A stretch of 64,000 nt of DNA from Moraxellaceae bacterium (GCA_031119205.1 JAVHYF010000006.1:1-64000), one strand, 5' to 3'; counted from the first letter of the stretch, positions 20,932 to 29,425 are shown. Made by a program: numbers and translations. Notes: generated by a model not told the origin, from the letters alone.

Positions 20932-21185
20932 CGTGCGCCTCCTGCCCTGCCCCGTCCTCGTCCTCCACCACGGCTCACGCGCGCCCGACGCTGCGACGCG
21001 CGCTTGCGCGGCTGCGTGCGGGACACGCCAGCCTTGCGCAAGGCAATGGCCACCGCCTGCTTCACGGCACGCTGGCGGTCCGGCGGATGGCTGGTGCCGA
21101 TCTCGCCCGTCTCCTCGTACTCGTGCAACAGGCCCCTTACGTTCTGGCTGATCGCCGAACGACTTGCTCCGGATTTCAACGGCAT
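20928..21185 (-). CDS. DUF6496-type small basic protein
   Basis: 85 aa from the ATG at 21185, which has GGAGAG 8 nt upstream; the frame is open another 49 codons without family similarity. The core (SGASRSAISQNVRGLLHEYEETGEIG ... RAVKQAVAIALRKAGVSR) resembles the short DUF6496 family, whose hallmark is the KQAVAIAL stretch. A very basic tail rich in Arg and Gly follows (RASQRRARVSRGGGRGRGR), which may bind nucleic acid. Function is unknown. Its stop overlaps the dehydrogenase start (ATGA). Confidence 0.65.
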   Translation of the reverse strand: MPLKSGASRSAISQNVRGLLHEYEETGEIGTSHPPDRQRAVKQAVAIALRKAGVSRTQPRKRASQRRARVSRGGGRGRGRAGGAR

Positions 21186-21258
21186 GATTGCTCTCCTGTC
21201 AGCGGGTAAGGCAGCGCAGAGGCGGAAGCACCGATGCTCCCGCAACACCTGCGTCTGC

Positions 21259-21633
21259 TCAGACGCGCTCGGCCGGTGCAGCAGTGAAGACCTGGGCGGG
21301 CGAAGGCTCGCGGTCGCAGCCGCGGTGGGCAACCGGCTGGGTTTCCGGCCAGGCCATCGGGCCGGACTGGTCCGGCGGCTCGACGGTCAGGCTGCGCATC
21401 CCTTCGGCGTAGGCCTTGAGCATGCTGGCCGCGCAGGCGGAACTGGTCGTCAGCAGGTCCCGCTGGCCGCCACTTCCGCCACTTGCGCTGCCCAGGGGGC
21501 TCAGCAGGCTGTCACGGTCGGGGACCATGAAGGGCTGGGACGCATCGTTGCCGGAACAGGCTGTCAGCACGACCAGCCCCAAGGCAATGCAGCTATGCTG
21601 GATCAGGGGGATTTTGCGGGGTCTTGTATTCAT
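21259..21633 (-). CDS. Small predicted lipoprotein, unknown function
   Basis: 124 aa with a clear lipoprotein signal: basic start, hydrophobic core (CIALGLVVL) and lipobox LTAC with the acceptor Cys at 26. GAGGAG lies 6 nt before the ATG. The mature part is low complexity (Ser, Gly, Pro) with one helical stretch (SSACAASMLKAYAEGMRSL) and no domain I know. It lies 73 nt ahead of the DUF6496 gene on the same strand and probably heads that cassette. Confidence 0.6.
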   Translation of the reverse strand: MNTRPRKIPLIQHSCIALGLVVLTACSGNDASQPFMVPDRDSLLSPLGSASGGSGGQRDLLTTSSACAASMLKAYAEGMRSLTVEPPDQSGPMAWPETQPVAHRGCDREPSPAQVFTAAPAERV

Positions 21634-21820
21634 GATCTGTCTCCTCGGGCGGGCATGGCATGCGCTTCGCCGTCCGACCTGACTGCATTCTCGCCAGCGA
21701 CGCCCGCCGGCCCCATGGGAGAGCAGCGCGAAGCCCTGTAGGGCGCCAAAGCGGCCGCCTGTCAGCCACGTCCGACACGCCGATGCTGACCTACGTCATT
21801 CCCCTTGCGAGAGATGCAAA

Positions 21821-21889
21821 CCGGACCTTGAGAAACGCTAGAATCCCGGTCCTTTACAGAGACTTATGGTGAGGACCGCGGAGGTCCGG
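21821..21889 (+). promoter_or_regulatory. xpt leader: TAGAAT -10 box and alternative GGACC/GGTCC pairings
   Basis: Four short complementary blocks precede xpt: CCGGACC (21821-21827), GGTCC (21848-21852), GGACC (21873-21877) and GGTCCGG (21883-21889). A TAGAAT (21839-21844) sits between the first two. The third block can pair with the fourth (5-nt loop) or with the second, which would make two mutually exclusive hairpins in the leader. A regulatory role is inference. Confidence 0.4.
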
Positions 21890-21908
21890 CCAGTGCGGAG
21901 ATTGCAGC

Positions 21909-22493
21909 ATGCTGAACAGACCCTTTGCCCCCCTGATCGCCCGGATCGAGACCGAAGCCATCGTGCAGGGCAATGACATCCTCAAGATCGATCACTTCCT
22001 GAATCACCGCATCGAGCCGGCGTTCATGCAGCAGATGGCCTCCGAGATCGCCGACCGCCTGCGCGACTTCAAGCCCGAACTGATCCTCACCGCCGAAGCC
22101 AGCGGTATCGCTCCCGGCCTGATGGTCGCCCTGCAACTGGGCCTGCCGCTGGTCTACGCCAAGAAGTACCACCCGGAAGTGGAAACGCCGATGCTCTCCC
22201 GCATCCTGGAGTCGCCGACCAAGGGCGGCCAGTACCGCATGGTGCTGTCGCAGCGCTACCTGCCGGAAGGCGCCCGCGTGGCCATCGTCGATGACTTCCT
22301 CAGCAATGGCCGCACCGCCGCTGCGCTGATCGACATGGGGCGCGAGGCGAAGCTGGATATCGTTGCCGCCAGCTTCCTGGTGGAGAAGTGTTTCAAGCGC
22401 GGCCACGCGCTGATCGAAGCCGCCGGCGTGCCCATCGTCACCCTGGCGCAGGTCGAGGCACTGGTCGATGGCAAGGCCGTGCTGCGCAAGTAA
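21909..22493 (+). CDS. xpt: Xanthine phosphoribosyltransferase
   Basis: 194 aa, the length of Bacillus-type Xpt. It converts xanthine and PRPP to XMP in purine salvage. The PRPP-binding loop is VAIVDDFLSNGRTA (about 120-133), and the flexible part YAKKYHPEVETPMLSR near 85-100 fits the family. The ATG has GGAG 8 nt upstream. The leader holds possible alternative hairpins (listed above), and a long terminator shared with ydfG follows. It has no coupled neighbours on its strand. Confidence 0.92.
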   Translation: MLNRPFAPLIARIETEAIVQGNDILKIDHFLNHRIEPAFMQQMASEIADRLRDFKPELILTAEASGIAPGLMVALQLGLPLVYAKKYHPEVETPMLSRILESPTKGGQYRMVLSQRYLPEGARVAIVDDFLSNGRTAAALIDMGREAKLDIVAASFLVEKCFKRGHALIEAAGVPIVTLAQVEALVDGKAVLRK

Positions 22494-22505
22494 GTCTCAA
22501 GCTCG

Positions 22506-22551
22506 CCCCAAGCAAAAAGGCCGCGAATGATCGCGGCCTTTTTGCTTGGGG
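22506..22551. terminator. Strong bidirectional terminator between xpt and ydfG
   Basis: A perfect 21-bp inverted repeat with a 4-nt loop (ATGA). The GGCCGCGA core is flanked by AAAAA on one side and TTTTT on the other, so it can end both converging transcripts. Confidence 0.9.
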
Positions 22552-22566
22552 GATGCACCTGTAGCC

Positions 22567-23319
22567 TCAGTGCTCGCGGACCACGGCAAAAGGCGCGAAG
22601 GCCTGAGTCACCGGCATCAGCTCGATGATGTTGATGTTCACATGCGCCGGCAGATTGGCAGCCCAGAACACCGACTCCGCGATGTCTTCCGGCAACAGCG
22701 CCTGCGTACCGGCATAGACCTTCGCCGCCTTGTCTTCGTCGCCGTGGAAGCGCACCTGCGAGAACTCGGTGCCGGACGACAAGCCTGGCGCGATATCGGT
22801 CACGCGGATGTTCTTTCCCACCAGGTCGGCACGCAGGTTCAGCGAGAACTGGCGCACGAAAGCCTTGGTGCCGCCATACACATTGCCACCCGGGTACGGG
22901 TAGGCACCGGCCACCGAACCGAGGTTCAGTACATGGCCACGGCCGCGCGCCACCATGCCCGGCAGCACGGCGCGGGTCACGTACATCAGGCCCTTGATGT
23001 TGGTGTCGACCATGCGCTCCCAGTCGTCCAGCAAGGCGCGGTCGGCGCCTTCCATGCCGAGCGCCAGACCGGCGTTGTTGACCAGCACGTCGACCGCTGC
23101 GAACTCCGCCGGCAAGCCGGCTACCGCCTGCTCCACTGCGGCGTTGTCGCGCACATCAAGCTCGATGGTGTGCACCGACCCGGCGGGCAGCGACGCCTGC
23201 AGCGCATCCAGACGGTCGGTGCGCCGTCCAAGCGCCACGACCTTGTGTCCCTCCTGGACGAAACGCCGCACGATGGCGTCACCAAAACCGGCGGTCGCGC
23301 CGGTCACGAATGCAATCAT
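22567..23319 (-). CDS. ydfG: NADP-dependent short-chain dehydrogenase (YdfG type)
   Basis: 250 aa from the ATG at 23319 with GGAG 8 nt upstream; an in-frame TTG five codons earlier is inside that ribosome site. YdfG reduces malonic semialdehyde and oxidises 3-hydroxy acids such as serine and L-allo-threonine. Signatures: TGATAGFG cofactor loop, LGRRTDRL (Arg pair for NADP phosphate), NNAGLALG, and catalytic Ser/Tyr/Lys in LGSVAGAYPYPGGNVYGGTKAF. It is the last gene of the long minus-strand run that begins at ppx, 25 nt after tatD. Confidence 0.88.
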   Translation of the reverse strand: MIAFVTGATAGFGDAIVRRFVQEGHKVVALGRRTDRLDALQASLPAGSVHTIELDVRDNAAVEQAVAGLPAEFAAVDVLVNNAGLALGMEGADRALLDDWERMVDTNIKGLMYVTRAVLPGMVARGRGHVLNLGSVAGAYPYPGGNVYGGTKAFVRQFSLNLRADLVGKNIRVTDIAPGLSSGTEFSQVRFHGDEDKAAKVYAGTQALLPEDIAESVFWAANLPAHVNINIIELMPVTQAFAPFAVVREH

Positions 23320-23344
23320 CTGGTTCTCCTGCAAAGGGATGTGA

Positions 23345-24109
23345 TCAGTTCAGGCGCAGAGCTTCGCATGCATTGGCAGTGGTGATGCGAGCCACTTCTT
23401 CTGACGATATGCCACGCAAGCCGGCCAACTCCTCCGCGAAGCGCGCCACGTTGGCGGGCTCGTTCGGCACATCCTGCGCCCAGGCCGGGCGGATGTCCGG
23501 CCCGTCGGACTCCAGCACGATGGCCTGCAGCGGCAGGCTCGCTGCCAGGGCACGGATGCGCGTCGAGCCGCTGAACGTCATCGCACCACCGAAACCGAGC
23601 TTGAAGCCCTGGTCGATGAACGCCTGTGCCTGCTGCGGGCTGCCGTTGAAGGCATGCGCGATGCCGCGGTGCAGGCCGTGCCGGCGCAAGTACTTGAGCA
23701 CGCGGTCCTGCGCGCGGCGCACATGCAGGATCACCGGCAGGTCGAAGCGCTTCGCCAGCCGCAGTTGTTCGTTGAAGAACCACTCCTGGCGCGCCGGGTC
23801 GGGCTCGGCCTCGTAGCCATCCAGACCGATCTCGCCGACGGCAACCGCATCGCCCTCGGCGAGTCGCGCCTCCAGCACCGCGATGTCCGACTCCTGGACT
23901 TGCCCCACGTACAGCGGATGGATGCCATAAGCATGAACACTGCCGGGCAAGCGTCGGGCCAGATCACGCACGGCATCGAAGTTCGCGGGCAGCACCGCTG
24001 GCAGTACCAGCCGCGTGACGCCGGCAGATCGGGCGCGCGCGATCACCGCCTCGCGGTCGCCGTCGAACTCGGCTGCATCCAGGTGGAGGTGCGTGTCGAT
24101 CAGCGCCAT
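23345..24109 (-). CDS. TatD family metal-dependent deoxyribonuclease
   Basis: 254 aa from the ATG at 24109, which gives the family N-terminus MALIDTHLHLDAAEFDGDR; the frame is open 68 codons further with no similarity. TatD-family proteins are TIM-barrel metal hydrolases with 3'-5' DNase activity. Metal ligands are seen at DTHLHLD, VGEIGLDG (Glu), LPVILHVRRA (His), GIAHAFNGS (His) and LESDGPDI (Asp). It starts 13 nt after the auxiliary lipoprotein gene. In Pseudomonas a tatD gene follows pilZ; here it is in the ppx/MCE run instead. Confidence 0.9.
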   Translation of the reverse strand: MALIDTHLHLDAAEFDGDREAVIARARSAGVTRLVLPAVLPANFDAVRDLARRLPGSVHAYGIHPLYVGQVQESDIAVLEARLAEGDAVAVGEIGLDGYEAEPDPARQEWFFNEQLRLAKRFDLPVILHVRRAQDRVLKYLRRHGLHRGIAHAFNGSPQQAQAFIDQGFKLGFGGAMTFSGSTRIRALAASLPLQAIVLESDGPDIRPAWAQDVPNEPANVARFAEELAGLRGISSEEVARITTANACEALRLN

Positions 24110-24122
24110 GGCGCGATGCCGC

Positions 24123-24809
24123 TCAGCCCTTGCAGGCGCGTCCGGCATCGCCCCCCAGCCAAGCGGCCACGCCATCGCCGAGACGCTGGACGGCACGACG
24201 CATGGCCTGCGCACCTTCGGCCGGCGCGGTGCGCGCCAGCGGCTCGCTGACGTCGAGGCTATGCATGTGAACGTTGATGCCGCGCGCGTCCAGCAGGCGC
24301 AGATCGGCCGCAATGCGCGCCCGGCTCCGGCCCTGAGCGTCCACCTCGATGATGAACTCCGCGAGGCTCAGCTGCAGGCGGCAACTCCCACCGCCGTCTA
24401 CTGCCAGCAGGCGCAACAGCGCCGGCTCGACCATCGCGGCGGGAGGAGCGGCCCAGCGGTTCTGCGCATAGTTGGCCCGCCGCGTCGGTTGCGCGGCCTC
24501 GCGGTATTGCATGCCGGTACCGGACACCAGAGGCTGGGCGGTGACGTTCAGGGTACGCAGCGGCACCGGACTACGGGTCGCCCCGACTTCGAACAGGCCG
24601 CCAAGGTCATGCTGCGTCACCACGGGCGCGGGCTGCAGACTGCCGCAACCGGCCAGCAATACCGACGCGGCCAGCAACACTGAACGCGCGGAACGTGTGA
24701 AACCTGTGCGGGCGCGCAGGCCGGTGGATGCAGTCCGGGACACGGAAAGAGTATTGGCTACAACGTCGGTAATAACGTCGGCAAAATCGTTGGTAAAAGC
24801 GGTCGTCAT
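24123..24809 (-). CDS. ABC-type transport auxiliary lipoprotein (MCE-associated)
   Basis: 228 aa from an ATG that overlaps the end of the MCE gene by 4 nt. It has a lipoprotein signal (LLAASVLLAGCGS, acceptor Cys near 56) after an unusually long 40-residue N-terminal stretch, so a later start is possible. The mature part fits the PqiC-like ABC_trans_aux domain: LRTLNVTAQPLVSGTGMQYR, NRWAAPPAAMVEPALL, and LAEFIIEVDAQGRS. Such lipoproteins act at the outer membrane in lipid transport with an MCE protein. It belongs to the permease-ATPase-MCE set encoded just upstream. Confidence 0.8.
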   Translation of the reverse strand: MTTAFTNDFADVITDVVANTLSVSRTASTGLRARTGFTRSARSVLLAASVLLAGCGSLQPAPVVTQHDLGGLFEVGATRSPVPLRTLNVTAQPLVSGTGMQYREAAQPTRRANYAQNRWAAPPAAMVEPALLRLLAVDGGGSCRLQLSLAEFIIEVDAQGRSRARIAADLRLLDARGINVHMHSLDVSEPLARTAPAEGAQAMRRAVQRLGDGVAAWLGGDAGRACKG

Positions 24810-25738
24810 CGCGTAGCGCCCTCTCCAGGCCCGGGGGGTGTCGCCTCGCGGCCGACCACCAGCATCTGCGGGCTGCGTTCCAGTTCTTCGATCAAGCTGT
24901 TGAGGCGGCTGGAGGTAGTCTGCAGATCCTCGACCAGGTCGTTGACCCGGGGCAGCGTCTCGCTCGACAGGTTCTGCTGCAGTTCTCCGCCCAGGCGATC
25001 GATGCGGCCACCGGCGGCCTCGACACGACCGAGCGCACGGTTCCACGACTCGATGGCCTGCGGCAGTTGTTGCGACAGCTGGCGCAGGTTGCTCAGCGTG
25101 GCCTGCAACTGCTCGGCATTCTGTGCGGAGCTGAAACGACGCAGATCAGCGATCAGCGCGGGCGTCTGCGCCAGAGTGCGCTCGACGTGGGCGGAGCTGC
25201 GCGCAAGGTTGTCCAGACTCTGTGTGATGCGGTCCACGTTGTCCGCACTCAGCACCTGGTTCAACCGGTCGGTCGCCGTGCGCAACTTGGCCACGATGTC
25301 CTGACCACTTTCAGTCAGCTGCTCCACGACGTTCGACTGCAGGGCAATGCGCGGCGGCTTGCCATCTTCCGCAACCAGCGGCTGCGGATCGCTGCCGTCG
25401 TCCTCCAGCTGGATGTGGCCGAGACCGGAAATCCCCTGGTAACCGACGCGGGCGCGCGTGGCCTTGGTCACCGGCGTGTCGTCCTGCACTTCGATGTGCA
25501 CCAGCACATGGCCCGCGCGGCTGCGATCCAGTTCGATGCGGGACACCTTGCCGACACGGATTCCACGAAAGCGCACCACGGCCTGACGGTTGATGCCGCT
25601 GATGCTGCGCGGTGACTCGACGATGTACTCGACTGTGTTGCCGCCACCGGTGCTCATCCACCACAGCACGGCCACCAGGGCGAGGCCCAGCAGCAAAGTG
25701 ACGGTTCCGACGATGAGCGCGTAGGCGCGGTTTTCCAT
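24806..25738 (-). CDS. MCE (MlaD-type) lipid-transport protein
   Basis: 310 aa. One N-terminal transmembrane helix (8-29, LIVGTVTLLLGLALVAVLWW) is followed by a single MCE domain (about 38-118, VRFRGIRVGKVSRIELD and GISGLGHIQLED) and a long helical C-terminal part with Gln/Leu heptads (LSNLRQLSQQLPQAIESW). MCE proteins form hexameric rings or tubes that carry phospholipids between inner and outer membrane. It lies 8 nt after the ATPase gene and overlaps the auxiliary lipoprotein gene by 4 nt. Confidence 0.9.
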   Translation of the reverse strand: MENRAYALIVGTVTLLLGLALVAVLWWMSTGGGNTVEYIVESPRSISGINRQAVVRFRGIRVGKVSRIELDRSRAGHVLVHIEVQDDTPVTKATRARVGYQGISGLGHIQLEDDGSDPQPLVAEDGKPPRIALQSNVVEQLTESGQDIVAKLRTATDRLNQVLSADNVDRITQSLDNLARSSAHVERTLAQTPALIADLRRFSSAQNAEQLQATLSNLRQLSQQLPQAIESWNRALGRVEAAGGRIDRLGGELQQNLSSETLPRVNDLVEDLQTTSSRLNSLIEELERSPQMLVVGREATPPGPGEGATR

Positions 25739-25746
25739 GTGCGGGT

Positions 25747-26505
25747 CTAGAGTCCCTCGCGCTCGTCGACGACGGCACGGAAGCGGAAGAAGTTCTGTAT
25801 AAAGGGATGCTCGAACTGATGCACCTGCTCGAGCGTTCCTGCAACGAGTATACGGTGTTCGGCCATCACGGCGACCTGGCTGGCCAGTGCCGACAGGGTT
25901 TCCAGGTCATGCGTCACGAACACCACGGTCAGCCCCAGTTGGGCATGCAGGGAGCGAATGAGTTTCACGAAACCGGCACTACGCTCCGGATCGAGCCCGG
26001 CGGTGGGTTCGTCGAGCAGCAGCAACTCCGGCTCCAGTGCCAGCGCACGCGCCAGCGCCACCCGCTTGACCATGCCACCCGAGAGCTGCGCCGGCACCAG
26101 CTGCGCATGACGCGGCTCCAGCTCCACCTGGGCCAGCCGGCTCATCACCAGCGCGCGTATCTCGTCCTCGTGCAGGCCGCCGAACTCGCGCAACGGAAAG
26201 GCCACGTTGTCATAGACGGTCAGCGCAGAAAACAGTGCGCCGTGCTGGAACAGCACGCCGAAGCGCTGCCGGCGCGCCTGCTGCGCGGCGCGGTTGCCAG
26301 CATGGATCGGTTCGCCGAACACGCGCACGGTGCCGCGCGCCGGACGCGTCAGGCCGATGATGTGGCGCAGCAAGGTGGTCTTGCCCGCGCCCGATCCACC
26401 GACGAGGGCCAGCAGCTCACCACGCGCCACAGCGAGGTTGACGTCGCGGTGCACCCACTCCTGCCCCAGGCGCGTCCAGATGCCTTCGAGTTCGACCAGG
26501 TTCAT
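25747..26505 (-). CDS. ABC transporter ATP-binding protein (MlaF type)
   Basis: 252 aa from the ATG at 26505, which overlaps the permease stop by 4 nt. Walker A is GGSGAGKTT, the signature is LSGGMVKRVALARALALEP, and Walker B is LLLLDEPTAGLDP, all intact. It powers lipid movement through the MlaE-type permease encoded upstream. The order permease, ATPase, MCE protein differs from the mlaFEDCB order of E. coli, and no mlaC-like gene follows; an ABC-auxiliary lipoprotein takes that place. Confidence 0.92.
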   Translation of the reverse strand: MNLVELEGIWTRLGQEWVHRDVNLAVARGELLALVGGSGAGKTTLLRHIIGLTRPARGTVRVFGEPIHAGNRAAQQARRQRFGVLFQHGALFSALTVYDNVAFPLREFGGLHEDEIRALVMSRLAQVELEPRHAQLVPAQLSGGMVKRVALARALALEPELLLLDEPTAGLDPERSAGFVKLIRSLHAQLGLTVVFVTHDLETLSALASQVAVMAEHRILVAGTLEQVHQFEHPFIQNFFRFRAVVDEREGL

Positions 26506-27638
26506 CGTCCGGGCATTCCCATGCCACGCGTGGCGACGGCAAACAGCGCATTGATCAGGATGACCGCCGAGATCGCGACCACCACCGACTTCGTGGTATT
26601 GGCCGACAGGCTCTCGGTGTTCGGCTGGACCCGTAGGCCGTAATGGCAGGCGATCAGGGCGATGGCTCCGCCGAAGACCGAACCCTTCACCAGCCCGATG
26701 TAGAGGTTCTGCACCGGCACCACGCGCTGCATCGTCTCGAAGAAATAGGCAATGTCGAGATCCAGCTGGATCTGGGCCACGAAGGCCCCGCCCACCAGCG
26801 CGGCCGCCGACGTCCACAACACCAGCAGGGGCATGGCGACCAGCATCGCCATCAGCTTGGGCAGGATCAGCCGCTGGTGGCGTGACACACCCATGGCCGA
26901 CAGCGCGTCGATTTCCTCGGTGACACGCATGACGCCTATCTGCGCCGTGAACGCGGAGCCCGAGCGTCCGGCCACCAGCACCGACACGAGCACCGGCCCG
27001 ATCTCGCGGATGATGCCGATGCCCAGCAGGTTGACGATGAACACGTCCGCGCCGAAGTTCCGCAACTGATAGGCCATCAGGTAAGCCAGCACGACCCCGA
27101 TCAGGAACCCCAGCAGGGCCGAAATGCTCAGCGCCGTGACACCGGCCTTGTACAGCGTCGCCGAAACCTCCTTCAGCGGAATGCGTGACGGCGTCAGCAC
27201 CAGACGCGCAGCTTCGATCACCACCTGGCCGAACATGCCGGTGAACTGGCGCACCTCGTCAGCGCCGCGCAAGACCTTTTCCCCCATGGATACCACCGGC
27301 TGCAACCAGTCACGGCGGGGCGGCGGAGGCGTCATGTCCGCGGTCTGGCGGATGCGTTCGAAAGCGGTGTGCAGATCGGGCGCCATGGCCAGCACGGCGG
27401 GCTCGCGCAGGCCCCAGGCCTTCCATAGCAACAGGGCCCCGAAGCTGTCCATGCGGCCTACGCCGGTCAGGTCCCAGCCCAGTTCCGGCGTGCTCGTGCG
27501 CAGCAGGAAGCGAAACCACTTCAAGCGCGGGCGCAGCGCCTGCAGTGTCCAGTCACCACGCAGGATCCATTGGTCCGCATGGCGCTCGATGCTCGGAGGC
27601 GCGATGTGATGCAGCGTGCTGACGGAATGTCTCGACAT
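26502..27638 (-). CDS. MlaE-type permease with N-terminal STAS domain
   Basis: 378 aa. Residues 1-100 form a STAS/MlaB-like domain (LGWDLTGVGRMDSFGALLLW with the usual Ser), fused to the MlaE permease (about 120-375) with five to six membrane helices and the conserved IREIGPVLVSVLVAGRSGSAFTAQIG segment. In E. coli MlaB and MlaE are separate proteins; here they are one chain. It starts 18 nt after ppx, so it may be in the same transcript. Partners are the ATPase, MCE protein and lipoprotein downstream. Confidence 0.9.
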   Translation of the reverse strand: MSRHSVSTLHHIAPPSIERHADQWILRGDWTLQALRPRLKWFRFLLRTSTPELGWDLTGVGRMDSFGALLLWKAWGLREPAVLAMAPDLHTAFERIRQTADMTPPPPRRDWLQPVVSMGEKVLRGADEVRQFTGMFGQVVIEAARLVLTPSRIPLKEVSATLYKAGVTALSISALLGFLIGVVLAYLMAYQLRNFGADVFIVNLLGIGIIREIGPVLVSVLVAGRSGSAFTAQIGVMRVTEEIDALSAMGVSRHQRLILPKLMAMLVAMPLLVLWTSAAALVGGAFVAQIQLDLDIAYFFETMQRVVPVQNLYIGLVKGSVFGGAIALIACHYGLRVQPNTESLSANTTKSVVVAISAVILINALFAVATRGMGMPGR

Positions 27639-27656
27639 GCGCCGGCAGCTCTCCGC

Positions 27657-29159
27657 TCAGCCCGTGGCGGCGACTGCGCGCTCGGCCTTGACGCGGAAGC
27701 CCTTGCCCAGCCGCGCCCAGTGGTGCTGCTCTTCCTGCAGGGCGGCGTGGGTGAGCGGTGATTCCTGCAGCCAGTGCTGGGGCGCAGCCAGCAGGAAGCC
27801 CTGGCCATCACGCTGCAGGCGCAGCGGCGGGGGCGCTGCGTGGCTGCGCGCGCGATGCACGATGCAGGCGAGACGCAGGCACAGGATCAGCAGCCAGTCG
27901 GCACTGTCCGGGTCCAGACTCTGCACACGCTCCAGCTTGCCGCGGTGGGCCAGGGCCAGGCGTGCGAGGCGCCCTTGGTCCATGCGCGAGAAACCCGGCA
28001 TGTCGGCATTGGCGAGGATGTAGGCAGTGTGCTTGTGATAGCTGGAGTGGGCGACCGACAGGCCGATCTCATGCAATTGCGCAGCCCAGTCCAGGAAGCG
28101 ACGCTCGTTGGCCGACTCTTCCTCGGTACCCGGGCACTGCTGGGCGAACAGCGCCAGTGCCAGCGCCGACACGCTGTCGGCTTGCGCGACATCCACCTGG
28201 TAGCGACGACGGAATGCCTGCACGGTGGCGTCGCGCAAGTCGTGGCGATGATAGCGGCCGAGCAGGTCGTAGAGCACGCCGAGGCGCAGTGCGCCATCGG
28301 AGAACACCATGTGCTCGAGATCGAATTCCTTGAAGATGGCATACAGGATGGAGAAACCACCGGCGAACACCGGCAGACGATCACCCTTGACGCCGGGCAG
28401 TTCCAGCTTGTCCATGTGGCCAGCACGCAGCATGTGGCTGCGCAGCTTCTCAAGCCCTTCGCGGGTGATGCCACCGGACGACCAGCCGCTCTGCTCCAGC
28501 ACGTCGGCAATCGACTTGGCGCTGCCGGAGGACCCTACCGCCTGGTCCCAGCCGGTTTCGCGATAGGGGTTGCCGATGGCCTGCAACTCGTTGCGTGCGG
28601 CGAGTTCGGCCTCCTTCAGGCCCTGTTTCTCGATGTAGCCGCCGGGGAAATAGCGCAGGCTGTAGCCCACGCATCCCATGTACAGCGATTCGAGCTGGAT
28701 CGGCTCGAAGTTACGGCCGATGATGAATTCGGTGGAGCCGCCGCCAATGTCCACCACGAGTTGCTGCAGCGACGGGTCCGGCAGCGTGTGGGCGACGCCG
28801 ACATAGATGAGCCGCGCTTCCTCGCGCCCGGCAATCACTTCGATCGGGAAGCCCAGCGCTTCTTCGGCTTCCAGCAGGAATTGCGGTGCGTTCTTGGCAA
28901 CCCGCAAGGTATTGGTGGCCACTGCACGCACGGCGTCCGGCGGCAGGTTGCGGATCCGTTCGTTGAAGCGGCGCAGCGCTTCCAGGGCACGCTCACGGGC
29001 CGCGCCATCGAGCTGTTTGTCGCTACCCAGGCCTGCTGCCAGGCGTACCGACTCCTTGAGGCCGTCGAGCGGATAGATCTGGTCGCCAACGATACGCCCG
29101 ACCAGCAGACGGAAGCTGTTGGAACCAAGATCGACCGCGCAGACGAGTTTCTGGAACAT
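27657..29159 (-). CDS. ppx: Exopolyphosphatase
   Basis: 500 aa from the ATG at 29159; the frame is open 19 codons further, but MFQKLVCAVDLGSNSFRLLVGR is the family start. Ppx removes terminal phosphate from polyphosphate and may also hydrolyse pppGpp. It has the actin-fold phosphate motifs DLGSNSFRLLVGR and VDIGGGSTEFIIG and a C-terminal HD-like helical domain with HEIGLSVAHSSYHKHTAYIL. It is divergent from ppk1 across a 266-nt gap with a Pho box, so making and breaking of polyphosphate are encoded back to back. Confidence 0.95.
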   Translation of the reverse strand: MFQKLVCAVDLGSNSFRLLVGRIVGDQIYPLDGLKESVRLAAGLGSDKQLDGAARERALEALRRFNERIRNLPPDAVRAVATNTLRVAKNAPQFLLEAEEALGFPIEVIAGREEARLIYVGVAHTLPDPSLQQLVVDIGGGSTEFIIGRNFEPIQLESLYMGCVGYSLRYFPGGYIEKQGLKEAELAARNELQAIGNPYRETGWDQAVGSSGSAKSIADVLEQSGWSSGGITREGLEKLRSHMLRAGHMDKLELPGVKGDRLPVFAGGFSILYAIFKEFDLEHMVFSDGALRLGVLYDLLGRYHRHDLRDATVQAFRRRYQVDVAQADSVSALALALFAQQCPGTEEESANERRFLDWAAQLHEIGLSVAHSSYHKHTAYILANADMPGFSRMDQGRLARLALAHRGKLERVQSLDPDSADWLLILCLRLACIVHRARSHAAPPPLRLQRDGQGFLLAAPQHWLQESPLTHAALQEEQHHWARLGKGFRVKAERAVAATG

Positions 29160-29332
29160 CAGGGGACACCGGGAGGAAAGATCAACGCGCACTGCACACA
29201 TCAACGCGCACGGCACACCGCACTACACACGTAACACCGCTGCAACGGCCTGGCCAGCCGAGTTTATCACCCGCCCCTGACGGCGAAATGCGGGCGACAC
29301 ACGGAACAGGCAGGATTTGTCCGCCCTGTCGT

Positions 29333-29361
29333 CTGTCATGAAGTTGTCACTAAAATGTCAC
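29333..29361 (+). promoter_or_regulatory. Pho box (three 11-bp-spaced repeats) upstream of ppk1
   Basis: CTGTCAT (29333), TTGTCAC (29344) and ATGTCAC (29355) are direct heptamer repeats with 4-bp spacers, the PhoB binding-site layout. The box ends 64 nt before the ppk1 ATG. It implies induction of polyphosphate kinase by phosphate starvation through PhoBR, which is known for ppk in several bacteria. Confidence 0.8.
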
Positions 29362-29425
29362 AGTATCCGGGGCACCTCCAGGCTGCAAGGCGCAGCCCGA
29401 TCCGCACACTCACCGAGACACGGCC

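Noticed and set aside
21593-21778. 61-codon minus-strand frame upstream of the lipoprotein gene
   Set aside because: No ribosome site, Arg/Pro-rich shadow-like composition, and it overlaps the supported lipoprotein start.
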